Assembly (NCBI RefSeq): GCF_043641665.1
Contig: NC_092197.1
Coordinates: 20,162,857 to 20,226,856, forward strand
Origin: Enoplosus armatus
Lineage: Eukaryota > Chordata > Actinopteri > Centrarchiformes > Enoplosidae
Length of the DNA: 64,000 bases
Direction: 5' to 3'
In this document: piece after piece, positions 23,866-36,578 of the stretch
Numbering within the stretch: position 1 is the stretch's first letter
How the letters are laid out: each line of letters starts with the position of its first letter
The notes under the pieces: model-generated
Database searches by the model: none
What the model was told of the DNA's origin: nothing
What the model saw: only the letters and a program-made list of their open reading frames with translations
Position numbers and translations under genes: made by a program

Positions 23866-26800
23866 AACATTTCCGGTTTTAGCCGGATGAGTCTGTTAAA
23901 TGTGAACAAGCCGGTATGCCGACTTTGCGGCAACAAAAAGTGGCAAAATGATTTCGTTTATCGCAATTATTTCCGGGACAATATGTCGTCCGACAAGAGT
24001 GGTTGTGGTGACAGGCCTACCTCCACCCACTAGATACTGCATAAAGATTGAATCTCCCTTCTTTTATTTGCTTCAGTGGCACTTTAGTATCTTCCTCAGA
24101 CATAAACGTTCACAAACATGATAGCATTTGTGCAAGATGGGCAACGTATCTGCGTCAGTGACCTGAATTGAGTTGACTACTTTCCTGATCTGGAAATTGA
24201 GACCCTTTTTTTTTTTTTTTCTTCTTCGTCTTCTTATGATTATGTAATTGAAGCAATTATCAGCTGAGCATCACTGGCCTATTTTACACCTTTTGTGATT
24301 GGTTGCTGGTAGATTGAATTGGTGCTCCACTATCGCAGTCACACACTGCAGCGTGCACCGCTTAATAAAGGCAACACCGAAAATATGTAACGCTAATTAA
24401 TAAGAGGGGGCGAAGGCTCGAAGGGGCACCAAAATGATGCAGTGTCAACACAAGCGCACGGAGCTGTGATCCCTTTTGCTGCCTGTTGTTTGGATCTCTG
24501 GTCATACTGAGGCTGGTTTGAAGTTATTATCAAAAACCTTCCATTTTAGAACTGACATACTTTTAGTATTTTGACCCACAAATGAAACGACACACATCTT
24601 AACTATCTTAACACGCCGTGACAGTGATTCCTGTACAGACAAGAGACATGTGGACCCCTAACCTAACTAACTATTTTACTGAAGGTATACATTTCACTGC
24701 GATTGCACCTTTTTTATATGATTACATGTGACAAATAAACTTGATTAATTAATATTAATATGGCCCGACTGGATTTTTGAGGCTATTTGGTAAAAAAATA
24801 AAAAGATTTATGGTTCGATGGTCATTTTTTAAACATAAACAATCTTGATGCAGATCCCTTTTAGATGCGTTTTGTAAAGAGTTGTGACCAACATGCAGGC
24901 TGAACGGGACTGTGGAACAGTATAAAAATCATATTGTCAGTAATCTCTGGTGGACAAACTAGATTTCCTGTGCATTTTCAATTGACACATAAACAAACAA
25001 AAAAAACCTGAGTGGAAACACCAGGAACAAAAAAAAAAAAAAAAGCTTTGACGTTTGCCTGGAAGTGGAAAAGTTGGCGCGTGGATGAAAGTAAAACGTG
25101 CAACGGAAACAGACTCAGTGGATAAATCATGACTTACATGAAGCGCGTGACTTGAACAACAAAGACTTGCTTACCTTGCGTGGTAATTTTTGTTTCATTA
25201 AAGTTCAGCGAGCTTATGCAACGAATTGAAGCTTCATTTTAGAAATATCTTAGCACGAAGTAAAATGACAGATAGCTTTCTCTTCAGGTTTTGTTCGAAC
25301 GCTAAAATTCAAATGTGTTTGCAATGTCTCTGTTTGCTTGTCAGGCATGTATTGAATATTTTAATTTGAGACTACTGAAATTCCAGTTAATCTGCCATAT
25401 ACTTGCACATCGCTGTGGTCCACCGGAATTTCAGTCCGTCTGTGTTACGAGGAGCCACCTCACCTGCTGAGGGGGCAGCAGGTTGTGAGGGTGTGATTAG
25501 AGAGCAGAGACGCTCGTTCTCAGTTAGATTGCTGTGGCTCTGTGTCCTTTTCCAGCTTTAGGAAAGCCTCAACCTTTTTGTATGTCGTTGTTTTTCTTCA
25601 GTTAGAGGGCTGAGAACGCTCAAAGGATTGCTGACGCTGATTCAGCACGGACAACAAATGCCCCTCCCTGGGGCACAGAAGGGAACGGTTTTTCTGTCGC
25701 CTGCCGCCTGTAGAACAAATACCAGGCTTTCTTCCAACTTGAAACCGAATCGATGTTCTTCTTAAAAGGGCCACCTAGATGCTCCTACTGGAATCTAATT
25801 TAAATTCAAGCCTAGATCAAGTCCTCAGATTGACTTTAAATGACATTTACATTTTAAAGGCCCCATGTGATGCTCATTTCCAACTCCATATTCTTATTCT
25901 GGGACTCCACTAGAGCAGCTTTGCATGATTCACAGTTGAAAAAAGTCTCTATGCATCTCCTCCTGGCCCTTCATGCAGCCCCTCAGTTCCCCCCCTCCGT
26001 CTGAAACAAGCCGTTTGAGACAAACTGAACAACCTCTAAACACTTGAAGAGTAGTTCCTGAGCAGAGCGCTCCAATAACTTAAACAGACTGAGCGGGTGG
26101 ATGAGCGTCCCTGTACTTGGTGGGTGGTGCTGTGATTGGAGCAGATGACCTGCTGGCAGTGTGGCTGACTGTATAGTTGTGACATCACAACCTTACGGAC
26201 GTCCTGACGGCTCGTTTTAAAAGCACAGTGTATGAATAGTATTATACAGTATAATACAGTATTTATACAGCACCCAGAGCTGCTGTATAATTACACAAGA
26301 CACGGACATCTCACTCTCTACACTATGGTGCCTTTTAAAGTTGTTGAGCATTTTGGATGTTTTTGCTGTGACATTGTCACAGTGGATATCACAATAAGCT
26401 CAGAAAGACTGTGGAGTCCAAACAGACCAGATTGGCCATATGGACTAGCAGGAGCTGGTGAACCTGTCATCTGGTGGCGAGCCAAGCAGGACAACGCTGA
26501 CAGAGAGAAAGAAACTGGCCAGGCTCTTGAGCTGGACTGAAAGATGGTTACATAAAATGAAATAATAATAACATTTTTTTTTTGTTTGTTTACCCTGTCA
26601 CTCTAATTTTTTTTCTTCCATTCTGTTTGCTATGATCTGAGCTGAGAGTGACACACGCCGAGTTTGCGGCGTATTAGTCAGAACTGATGCGTTCTTCTCG
26701 TCACATTGGAATCATTGACACAGTGACTTGATCATCGGCTCAAAGGTCCCATTTGAAAGGGCTCACACACTCAGAACCTGTGAAGTAGTGACACATAATT

Positions 26801-29800
26801 TAATGTGATTCTGATCGTTCATAATTGGCTATGGAGCTTCAGATCAGTAGGACTTTGTATAGATTAAATTGAGGTTTAATGAAATGAGAATTGGTATAGT
26901 AACATTTTTTTTCTTGTCTTTCTTTTGAAGATGAGATTTGCGTGTGTGTATATATATATATATATATCTCAACTTAAAAGGTGATGATATGTCATTGTTG
27001 TGTTCGCGACTTGTACAATCGGTTATTGCACATTTAAATGAGAACATTGATTGCTTCGGTAACTTTGGCTTTTCTAGTTAGACACTAAAAACAACTATTT
27101 AACTCAGTGGGCACCAAAACTTTTCGAACTTTAAATACTTCAGTTGCTACTGGAAATTGGTTCTTGAGTTCTACAAAGGGACAAAATGGGCATTAAACTA
27201 CTCCAAACTGTCTATGTAGAATAATCTTCTGGTCATAGAGCCAGGTGGTTACAGTGTGACTAGTGTTTTTTATGTTCAAATTCATTACAAGTGTGCTTCA
27301 CGTAAAGGAACTAAAAGGGTCGGGTCTCTTCCTTGGACGTGACCATGTGTCAGGCGTCAGGTAACGGTCTGAAAACCCTCCGGACAACAACTGTATCCCC
27401 AAAAATGTTTGACTTTTCCTTCGAGCCGAGAGCAGTTAAAGATGTTCTGACCGTTTCTTCACTGTGCTCTTTGCCCGCAGGGACCTCCCTCAGTATGGAC
27501 ACAAGCAGTGGCAGTCCTACTTTGGACGGACATTTGATGTCTACACTAAGCTGTGGAAGTTCCAGCAGCAGCACAGGTCATTTCCTATCTCTTATTAGTT
27601 CACGTTGTTCAGTTTAGAATAGCTGGACGACGGTTTGGAGGATGTGGTTCCCCCATGTAGTCATTCAAAACGCTCTTAAACCTGTTAGGACCAGTGTCTG
27701 CCGTATTTCCCTCAAATCTATTTGTTTCTTAGTTGTCTGATGCACATGTAACGGGGTGATGACTGTCACACTTGTCATTTGCCAGATGTTCTGTCACTCT
27801 GGTTGAATGATTCCGTCGTGTAGTGCTCAGTATTATATGTTTTTCATTTCTTGACAGGCAGGTTCTGGACAGTCGGTATGGCTTGAAGAGATGGCAGATT
27901 GGGGAAGTTGCATCCAAAATTGGACAGCTTTATTACCACTACTAGTAAGTCAAACTATCATATTATTATGTTATATATCATATATTATACATTATTATAT
28001 TTATGTAGAATTAAAATAAATATTCAAAAACATATTCATACTAAATGTTGCCAAATAATGAGGTAAACATATGTAACAGTAATCCCTGTGAGCCTAAAGC
28101 TCAGGCTTCAGACTGCTCTGAACGCTCCGTTTCAGTTTTTTCAACCGCCGTGTCTATGTGATGTCAGAGAGGCACCGATGTCCTTATATGGTGTCTCTGC
28201 TCCAGGCACAGACCAGATGTTTATGTTTACGTCAACGTTGCTTAGTAACGTTAGGTTTACAGTTTGCCTCTGGAAATTCTGCCAAAGACTTCCAGAACTT
28301 GGCTGGCCCATCAGAAGAAAGTGGGCTTTTAGGGAGGGGGGGTTTAAAGAGACAGGAGCTCAAACGGCGTGTTTCAGACAGAGGGGCCAGGGCACCTACT
28401 GTAGCGGGATCCGCCACAGAAGCGGTTTTGAGTGCCATGCTCAACAAATGTATGAACGACGCTTCTTCAGGAAATCAGAATTGTTCTCTGGAAGGGATCA
28501 GAGTGCCTTGAAATAATAAGTGACACGTGCTGCCGGTTCGAGGCAACATGTGACTGACCCACTGACTTTTATGTACAAAGACTCCACACGTTACCTGAAT
28601 TTGAAATTGACCTTTCTAACTTTTGGAATCCCTGCAAAAATGTAGATAATCAATCTATGATGTATTTGATCAATTGGAGATGCGCTCCCCTTGCAGAGAT
28701 AGTAACACACCTTCTACTTGTAATCTTGACCGGCAGCCTTCGTACCTCAGAAACAAGTTACCTGAATGAGGCCTTTTCGTTCTACTCGGCCATCCGTCAG
28801 CGCTCCTACTACTTTCAGGTCAACAAAGAGGACAGGTACGTTGTTTTTTTTCTTCAAATATTGCAAGTTGCAATTTCAGGAAGTAGATGCCTTTGGTGCA
28901 GCAATATAAAAGTCTAGGGTTTCGATATTCTATATTTAAAAACATGTCATGAATGTATAAGTGATTTTCCGAAAACAGCTGGCCATTGTGGTCTTAATCA
29001 AACTAACGAAATACTGCATTAGTTGGGGGGACTATTTTTTGTGAGTATTTGGGGCAGCAGGGATGTGTATGTGGGATTGATGTTTTGTTGGACAACATTG
29101 GAGCTCTATGGTGTACACATACACTGGCAAGCGAACCATAAGGTGTCATCTGAGCTTATTGAAATGTGTATTTGTTTGACTTTGCAAGTTCATGTTGTGT
29201 TCTCTTTGTCTTCCATCAGGCCAGAATTAGTGGTGAAGAAGCTTCGATATTACGCTCGCTACATAGTCGTCTGTTTACTGCTGAACAAGATGGACCTAGT
29301 CAAAGTTTTGGTGAAGGTATGGAAGCAACTTTTATTTTATTTTTTTAATTAGAGCAAAACTTTGTTGCTTGTGCGACCCTGCTTTCCCAAGGAGCATGAG
29401 AACGTTGGTTGCTGTCGTCCGTTAGCTGAACCGTGCTAGTCGGGTTAGCCCATGATGTACAGCAGCCATCTTTTGACAGTGATGTGGTTTCCTTGTAAGT
29501 TACAGCTATACTGGACAAAGAGTGGTGGATTGCTCACCACAAAGACAGATGAGCACTATGCCCCTTGCCTCTGTACATTTTACAAACACACTCTGGCTGG
29601 GGGTGCTACATCTTTGAAACACAACCGAAAATATTTCTGTTGCGCAGGAGAAATTGATTATGAAAGTATTTACCATTCAGGTCAAGCGGGCGCTGCCTTT
29701 TAGTTTAGGGGCGTCGGGGTTAGGCCTGAAAGGCTGCCTGGGGGGGATTCTTGGCTTTGTAACTTTTCTGCATTGAGGTGAGAGCATGACCAAGTATGTC

Positions 29801-32800
29801 CATACATCCAAAATGTCCTGTTTTCCTTATCCGAAAAGTCGGTCAGTTGAGACCAGCATGGCCTTAGAGTTCCCCTGTCCCCAGCACGTCCATGCTAAGG
29901 CAGCGCTAAGGGCTGAGGCTAGGCGGCTAAACAGAAGAACTGACAGTCTGAATATGGGTAATCAAGGAAGAATTCTCCTTCCCTTCATCCTCTCGTGACA
30001 CCAGAAGCTCCTCTCCCACTGTCTCCACCGCCATTATAACCCAGCACGAGCGGCTCTTTGGCGAGTGGATTCAACAAAAACGGCCGTTGGGACTATTTCC
30101 GAGAACACTCTTGCAGTAGCGCGGAGTAAGTGTTTGTAATTGTAAATCTGCGCGACTTCATCGCCTGTCTTCTACCTGCAGGAGTTGTCCGAGGAAATCG
30201 AGGATTACACGCAGCGATTCAACACAGAGGACCAATTGGAATGGAACCTGGTTCTGCAGGAAGTGGCAGCTTTCGTAGAGGTAACCAGCCCTCCAAATGT
30301 AACATAACTCGGCACTTTCAATGTTGTCGGGGACTCACTGGTGTTTTTTTTTCTCTCCATTTGTGCAACAACAACAGGCAGATCCGGTGGTCGTTCTGAA
30401 CGACAACAATTCTGTCATCGTCACCAGCAATCGGCTGCAGGAGGGGAGCGTGCCTCCGCTGGAACAAGGCATGGTGGTTGGGCAGCTCGTCCTTGCAGAC
30501 GCACTAATCATCGGCAACTGTAACAACCAGGTTTTAACCCACTAATTCTAATTCGCAGTTCCAAACGCTTCACACGCAGCCTTATTGAAGAAAACGTGTT
30601 GTTGCCTCTCAAACACATATCAAACACCGAACACCTTGTCAGTATGGAACATATCCATATTACCCGCAGCTCCGTTTCATCTGGTCCGTACTGGTTCTAA
30701 TCATTCTACAACATGATAACCGCTACACATGGGTTTTACGATGCATAGTTCACTGCCATTTTCGTACGCAGACACTGGGCCTCATGCAAGGACTACTCGT
30801 ATGAACAGATCTGATGTTAAGTTGCAGGCACGAGTGATTTTAAGAGAACCGATTTTCTCCAGAAGCAATTTTCTGTGTTCCAGGTTGCAAGTCGTATAAA
30901 TGTGGGGAATCTGACAAAACGTTATCCTTTCACATGTTCAAGCAACTGAAAAGAAAATAGACATCAGGCCATATTTCAAGGTGAAACAACATATTTGGTA
31001 ACCCATTAGCTACCGTTTGACAACAGCTAACGTTAGTTGACGTCAGAGGAAAATGGCCGCCGTTTGAATATGGTCTATTGTGTGTGTCCTTGAGGCCTAA
31101 CAAATGTTGCTGAATGCATTTCCTTCCTGCATAAAACGATTGTAAAGCTTGTTTGTTGAACCTTTTGAAACCAGCATTGTGGCTTTAACGTGCGAAACCA
31201 TGGGCAGGACTGTGTATCACGTCACCCGCATGCACGTGCACAAGCAAAACGGGGACCCACTTGTAAAAACATCGGTCCATATTGCTACTAGTGGTCAGAA
31301 ACTGTACATGGTACCTTTTTTAAGCCATGGACGTTTTTTTTAGCATCTAACTTCACTTCAAACTATTCCCTCTTTATTTCAATCACAGTTTTCCAGGCCC
31401 CCTAATATGACCAACGACACTGATAAATGACACTGATACATGCTGATTTGCAACGGCAGGCTCCACACTGTGAAGTTCTTCGTTTTACTCCCGGGTGACA
31501 TTATGTTTGTGAATGCAGCTTTGCCCGCAAATGGAGCAGAACAGGTAGCCAAAAAGCGGCCGAGCGCAGCGCCTCCTCATGAACAGGTGGCGTTCGTCAA
31601 ATCGAAGCAAGCAGTGAATCTCATAGTGGGACTCATACTGACTCCAACACTCGCATGAATAAACTTCACAGGAAAAAAAAAACGTAAGAGAGGTTTAAGG
31701 ATATACGGAATACCAAAGTGTTTTTTTGCAGGCGGCCCAATGTTTCACCGCCAGCTTTTCATGTGCTTCCCTCTCTTTCCTCTGTCTGACACACAGATCT
31801 GCATTTTCATTCTGGTCATAACAGCAACACTAACAATATGGGGATGGAACGGGTTTCTACCATAGACTGTGTATAAAGATGGCCGACGCTCCCCCACTTC
31901 CTCCCACTGTACAAAAATGAAGCCACGGTATCGAGGTCTCGCCCATACACCCGCCTGACCCAATCACGAGCACACCTCAGTCAATCACAGCTGTCACTCA
32001 TGACGTCACACCCCGTTTTTTATAGCATCAAATAACGAATTAAATGGGGGGCCTATATGACCTATAACGCAGCCAGCCGCCGGGGGGACGATCGAGACGT
32101 TTTGGCTTCACTTTCGGGGGGGGGATGTCTCGTTGTCCATCTTTATATTCAGTCTGTGGTTTCTAGTCATTGGCCTCCTACCAGAGCAGAATCTTCATTC
32201 ACATCTATATTGACAAATGTTTGAAAAATAATAACAAATCCTGAAAAGGTTATTCGTTTTAATCACACACACTCGTTTATTATCCATACATGTTTGCATG
32301 GAGAATTCTTTTCTGTCTGAGGAAGGAGCTCTACCACCAAAGGTCAGCTCTATCACTTCCCCTCCCCATATGATTGAGGGTTTGCCTCTGACACAAGACC
32401 TGGTCATACGACATAATGTGTGGACTTCCATTTTGGCCCCTCAACTATTTGTTGTGGTTTTGGGAATGAGGTGTATGTACAGGTTCACCAATCTGTGTCT
32501 CGACGGTGCCCTTTAACACAGGCATTTTACAGAATACATAATAATTTACAGAAGGCGAACACTGATGAAAAGAGTAGATTTATAAAACATGCTCTTTCAT
32601 AGGAAGTGCCATTTTTAGGACAGGCCCCTCCCTTTTTTTTGTAAGACCACAATGCCTAAAATACTGATTCTCCACAAATCGCTCGAAAGTAAGTCAGTGT
32701 TGCTTCCTTCCTTTGTTTTCTAGGTGAAGTTCAGCGAGTTAACCATCGATATGTTCCGCATGCTTCAAGCTTTGGAGAGGGAACCTGTAAACCTGGCCAC

Positions 32801-35800
32801 GCAGACCTCGAAACAAGGAACGCTGGTGAGTGTCGTGTCTGAAGATGGGAGTACTCGTATGTCGTGTGGGGTTCCACAAGGTTCAATCCTTGGGCCCATC
32901 CTGTTCAGCTTGTATAATGTATAATTTCCCCCCGGGGATCAATAAAGTATTTCTGATTCTGATTCTGAGATGCTCCCCCTTTGGTTGTATTATTCGCCAG
33001 TTTAAGATTGTTGCCTACCATTGTTATGCAGACGACGCCCAGCTTTATCTATCATTTAAATCTGACAAACTGTTGCCTTACTGCTATCAAAGATTGGATG
33101 TAATTTTTACAGCTGAATACAGACAAAACTGAAATCTTGGTCAATGGTCGAGACCAAATTTCAAAGAATATTTGTTAGGTTATTATAGTGGGGAATATGA
33201 AATATCTGCTAGAAATCTGTTGTGTTTGATCAAAATCTGAATTTTGACCAAAACATTACTAAATTGGTTCAGATCTGCTGACCAAATGCTCTTAAATGTG
33301 CCGTGGTCCAGGTTGAAAACAAAGGGGGGGACCGTGCTTTTACCGTCGAACTCCGACACCATGAAATTTTAAAAACCCACCTGTACAGGTTGGCGTTTTT
33401 ACAAGTTTGCTGCTTATAATTCTATTGGTTTCATTTATCTTTTAATGTAGTTTTGGTTGTTATTCTGCTTTTATTGTTGTGCCGTCTCTTTTTTTTGTTG
33501 TTGTTTTTTTATTGTATTTGTTACTTTAACTGTGAAGCACTTTGGAACTGCTGTACAAATACAGCTTATTATTTATATCTCAAAATGTCAGAGTAGAATA
33601 TTCCCACCATCCCGCCAAGATAAACAGTAAACATATTATGTCTCTTTCAGGGCCTATCGATAGCAAATACCTGTATGTCCCCATGTTTAGGCCTGTAATA
33701 GCAGTCCTGTAATTATGCCATAATTGAGAGCGAGCATCATTCCCTCAAGAGTTGCATAATTCCCCACTGGTGTCTGACTATTGTGACGGACAAATGAACA
33801 CACAATCGCCTCCTCAGAGACTGGTTACCCTGACACACATAAAGTAAACTTGAACTGAAATATGAACAGTAATTATATAAAGTATTTCTCCGCAGGAACC
33901 CAACGAGAAGCCAGCTAAAAGAGAAAACCCTCACAAGTACTTGCTGTACAAGCCAACGTTCAGCCAGCTTTTTACTTTCTTGTCTGCCTCTTTTAAGGTC
34001 AGTATTGGTTTAAATGGTGTATCAAAGCCCTAAATATAATTTAAAGCTACAGTAGACAATATGATTGAATTATAATTTTGGTTGAAATAACTCATTTTGA
34101 CCATTGAATGTCACTAACAATATCTAACTGAAGGGCTCCTTTAAAAAAAAATGTGTCTGTGAGCACCCGCCCCCCTTCGTATTTTCTCTTTTAAAAAATG
34201 GACCAGGACTGAATCAAACAACCAATCAGGGATAGCTAGCACGTAACTGGCCAATCACATCCACTCTGTAGAACCAAGGGCTTCCACAGAAGGTTCCGCC
34301 TTCTGGATTGGAGTGTGAATCACAACGTCTGGAAGAGAGGAATCAAGACCCAGAACCCCCCTGATTGGTTGTTTGATTCAGACCTGGTCGAGGAGGGGTG
34401 TCATCTGACTTGGGGGGGGGGGGGGATTTTGATAATGTGGACCCATATTTTGGATAGGTTTTCTTCTGCACCCCCTACCCATTATTCTACTTTCTGTTTT
34501 AATCTAATAATTTCATGTCAGCATTTAAAGTACATGTAGCATTTACATCGAACCTAATCTTACTTAATTACTTTGCTGCATTATCTTTTCGTCCTCTGTT
34601 GCTCTAATTTCCAGGAATTGCCTGCCAACAGCGTTCTGCTTGTCTACCTGTCAGCGACTGGAGTCTTCCCGACTGGGAATTCAGATTATGAAGGTAAAAT
34701 GCTAAATGTTACACCCCACATTGTTTTCCTAATATGGACATGCCACCAAACTGTTTCCATTGTTAGGATTTTAAAAATGAATGGTATTAAAGGGGACCTG
34801 TTATGCTCATTTCCAGCTCTATATTTTCATTTTGTGATTCCACTAGAGCAGCTTTGCATGATTCACAGTTCAAAAAAGTCCTGATTTGTCTTATTCTGGC
34901 CCTTCATGCAGCCCCTCAGTTCACCCTCTGTCTGAAGCCGTTTGAGCTCCTGTCTCTTTAAGGCCCCTCTCTGACATCAGATAGACCCGGTGGTTGAAAA
35001 AACTGAAACAGAGCGTTCAGAGCAGTCTGAAGCCTGAGCTTTTGGCTCACAGGGATTACTTTTACATACGTTTACCTCATTATTTGGCAACTTTGGCAAC
35101 ATTTAATTTGGATATCCGTAACATATTGTAACATTATAATATATATATATATATGACAGAAAATAAGGAAAAGCATAATAGGCCCTCTTTAATAGACTGG
35201 ACAGATAGTCCTGCCTGGTGCACCTACATCCAGTCTTGTATCCATGCTAACCAATGCGGTGTAGAGTTGCAGTGAAACGTATGATCTGCACGTCACAATC
35301 TACCGCGTCTTTTTCAAGTTGAAGCCAAAAGGGTCTCGTGTCTCGTGAACACTTCCCGCAGGGCCGTACGATTTCGGAGGAGTTCTCACGAATACAAATC
35401 GAGACGTGGTGAACGGAGAGACGGTGCAGAAGAGGAACCAGGCCCAGAAAGAAATGCACTGGTGAGAGATTGTCATATATTTGTTATCATTATTCAAAAT
35501 GTTGATTTTTTTTTAAAAACATTTTAGGAAAAGCTCAAATTTAAAAATGTGAAAAGACTTCCTCGTGCTAGTCGGCAGTTGCTAGCCCTAACCAGAGAGA
35601 AGAAATCAGTGGAACTTTTACTTGCTGAGACATAAATGTAGGTGACACTGACTTGTTTGTAATGTTGCAGCCTTCATCCGGGGGACTTATTCCCTTTCAC
35701 CCGGAAGCCACTTTTTGTCATTGTGGATTCTTCTAACAGCACAGCCTACAAGGTACGTAAAAAATGTGTCTTTCGGGTGATTTGACCCATCTCCATATCA

Positions 35801-36546
35801 GATGTTTTCATGCAACAACGGAGGGAGAGGCGTGTGAGGTGAAAGGGACAGGTGCATGCCGGTGGTTCTAAAACCAAAACAGGAAGTCGCTTGCTTATCA
35901 ACACAGTCAGTGCTTCAAAAGTCATTTTCCTTCTCGGAGTCATAACTAAGTGACGTACAAGTTTTTAAGCTTTCTTCAGTATCAAAGTAATCCAGCTATA
36001 GTTGTCCGTGCGTCCATGGCTACACTGCAAACACGGGCTGATTCCGCATGCTTTTAACGCTGAAACGTTTTTTAACTTTGAAATGATGTGGTGTATATGA
36101 TATGATCACACTAATGTGATTTTTTTTTTTTTTTTTTTTTTGTCTTATGTTTATCCTAATAGAATTTCACAAATCTGTTCGGCCAGCCTCTGGTGTGCCT
36201 ACTATCACCTACAGTATATCCCAAGACTGTACAAGGTGCGTCTCGCTGTCCAACGACAGGTTCATTTAACGAAGAAGTCTGAGTGGTGTTCTGCATCTCA
36301 TCCCACGGAAAGACCAAAACCAACAGCCTCTCAGTGCTTACACTGTACTTGTTAGTATGACACATTCATTGTTGGTTTTGGTCTGCACGTGCGATTTGTT
36401 GACAATAAGAGGCAGTAAACAAAAAGCTGCAGTTATTAGCTGGGCAGTTTTTTGCTGAATCTTGATTAAAGCTGCGGTAGGCAATATTATTGAAATAACT
36501 CATTTTTACCATTGCATGCCACTAACAAAATGTAATTGAAGGGGTC

Positions 36547-36578
<32 letters not shown>

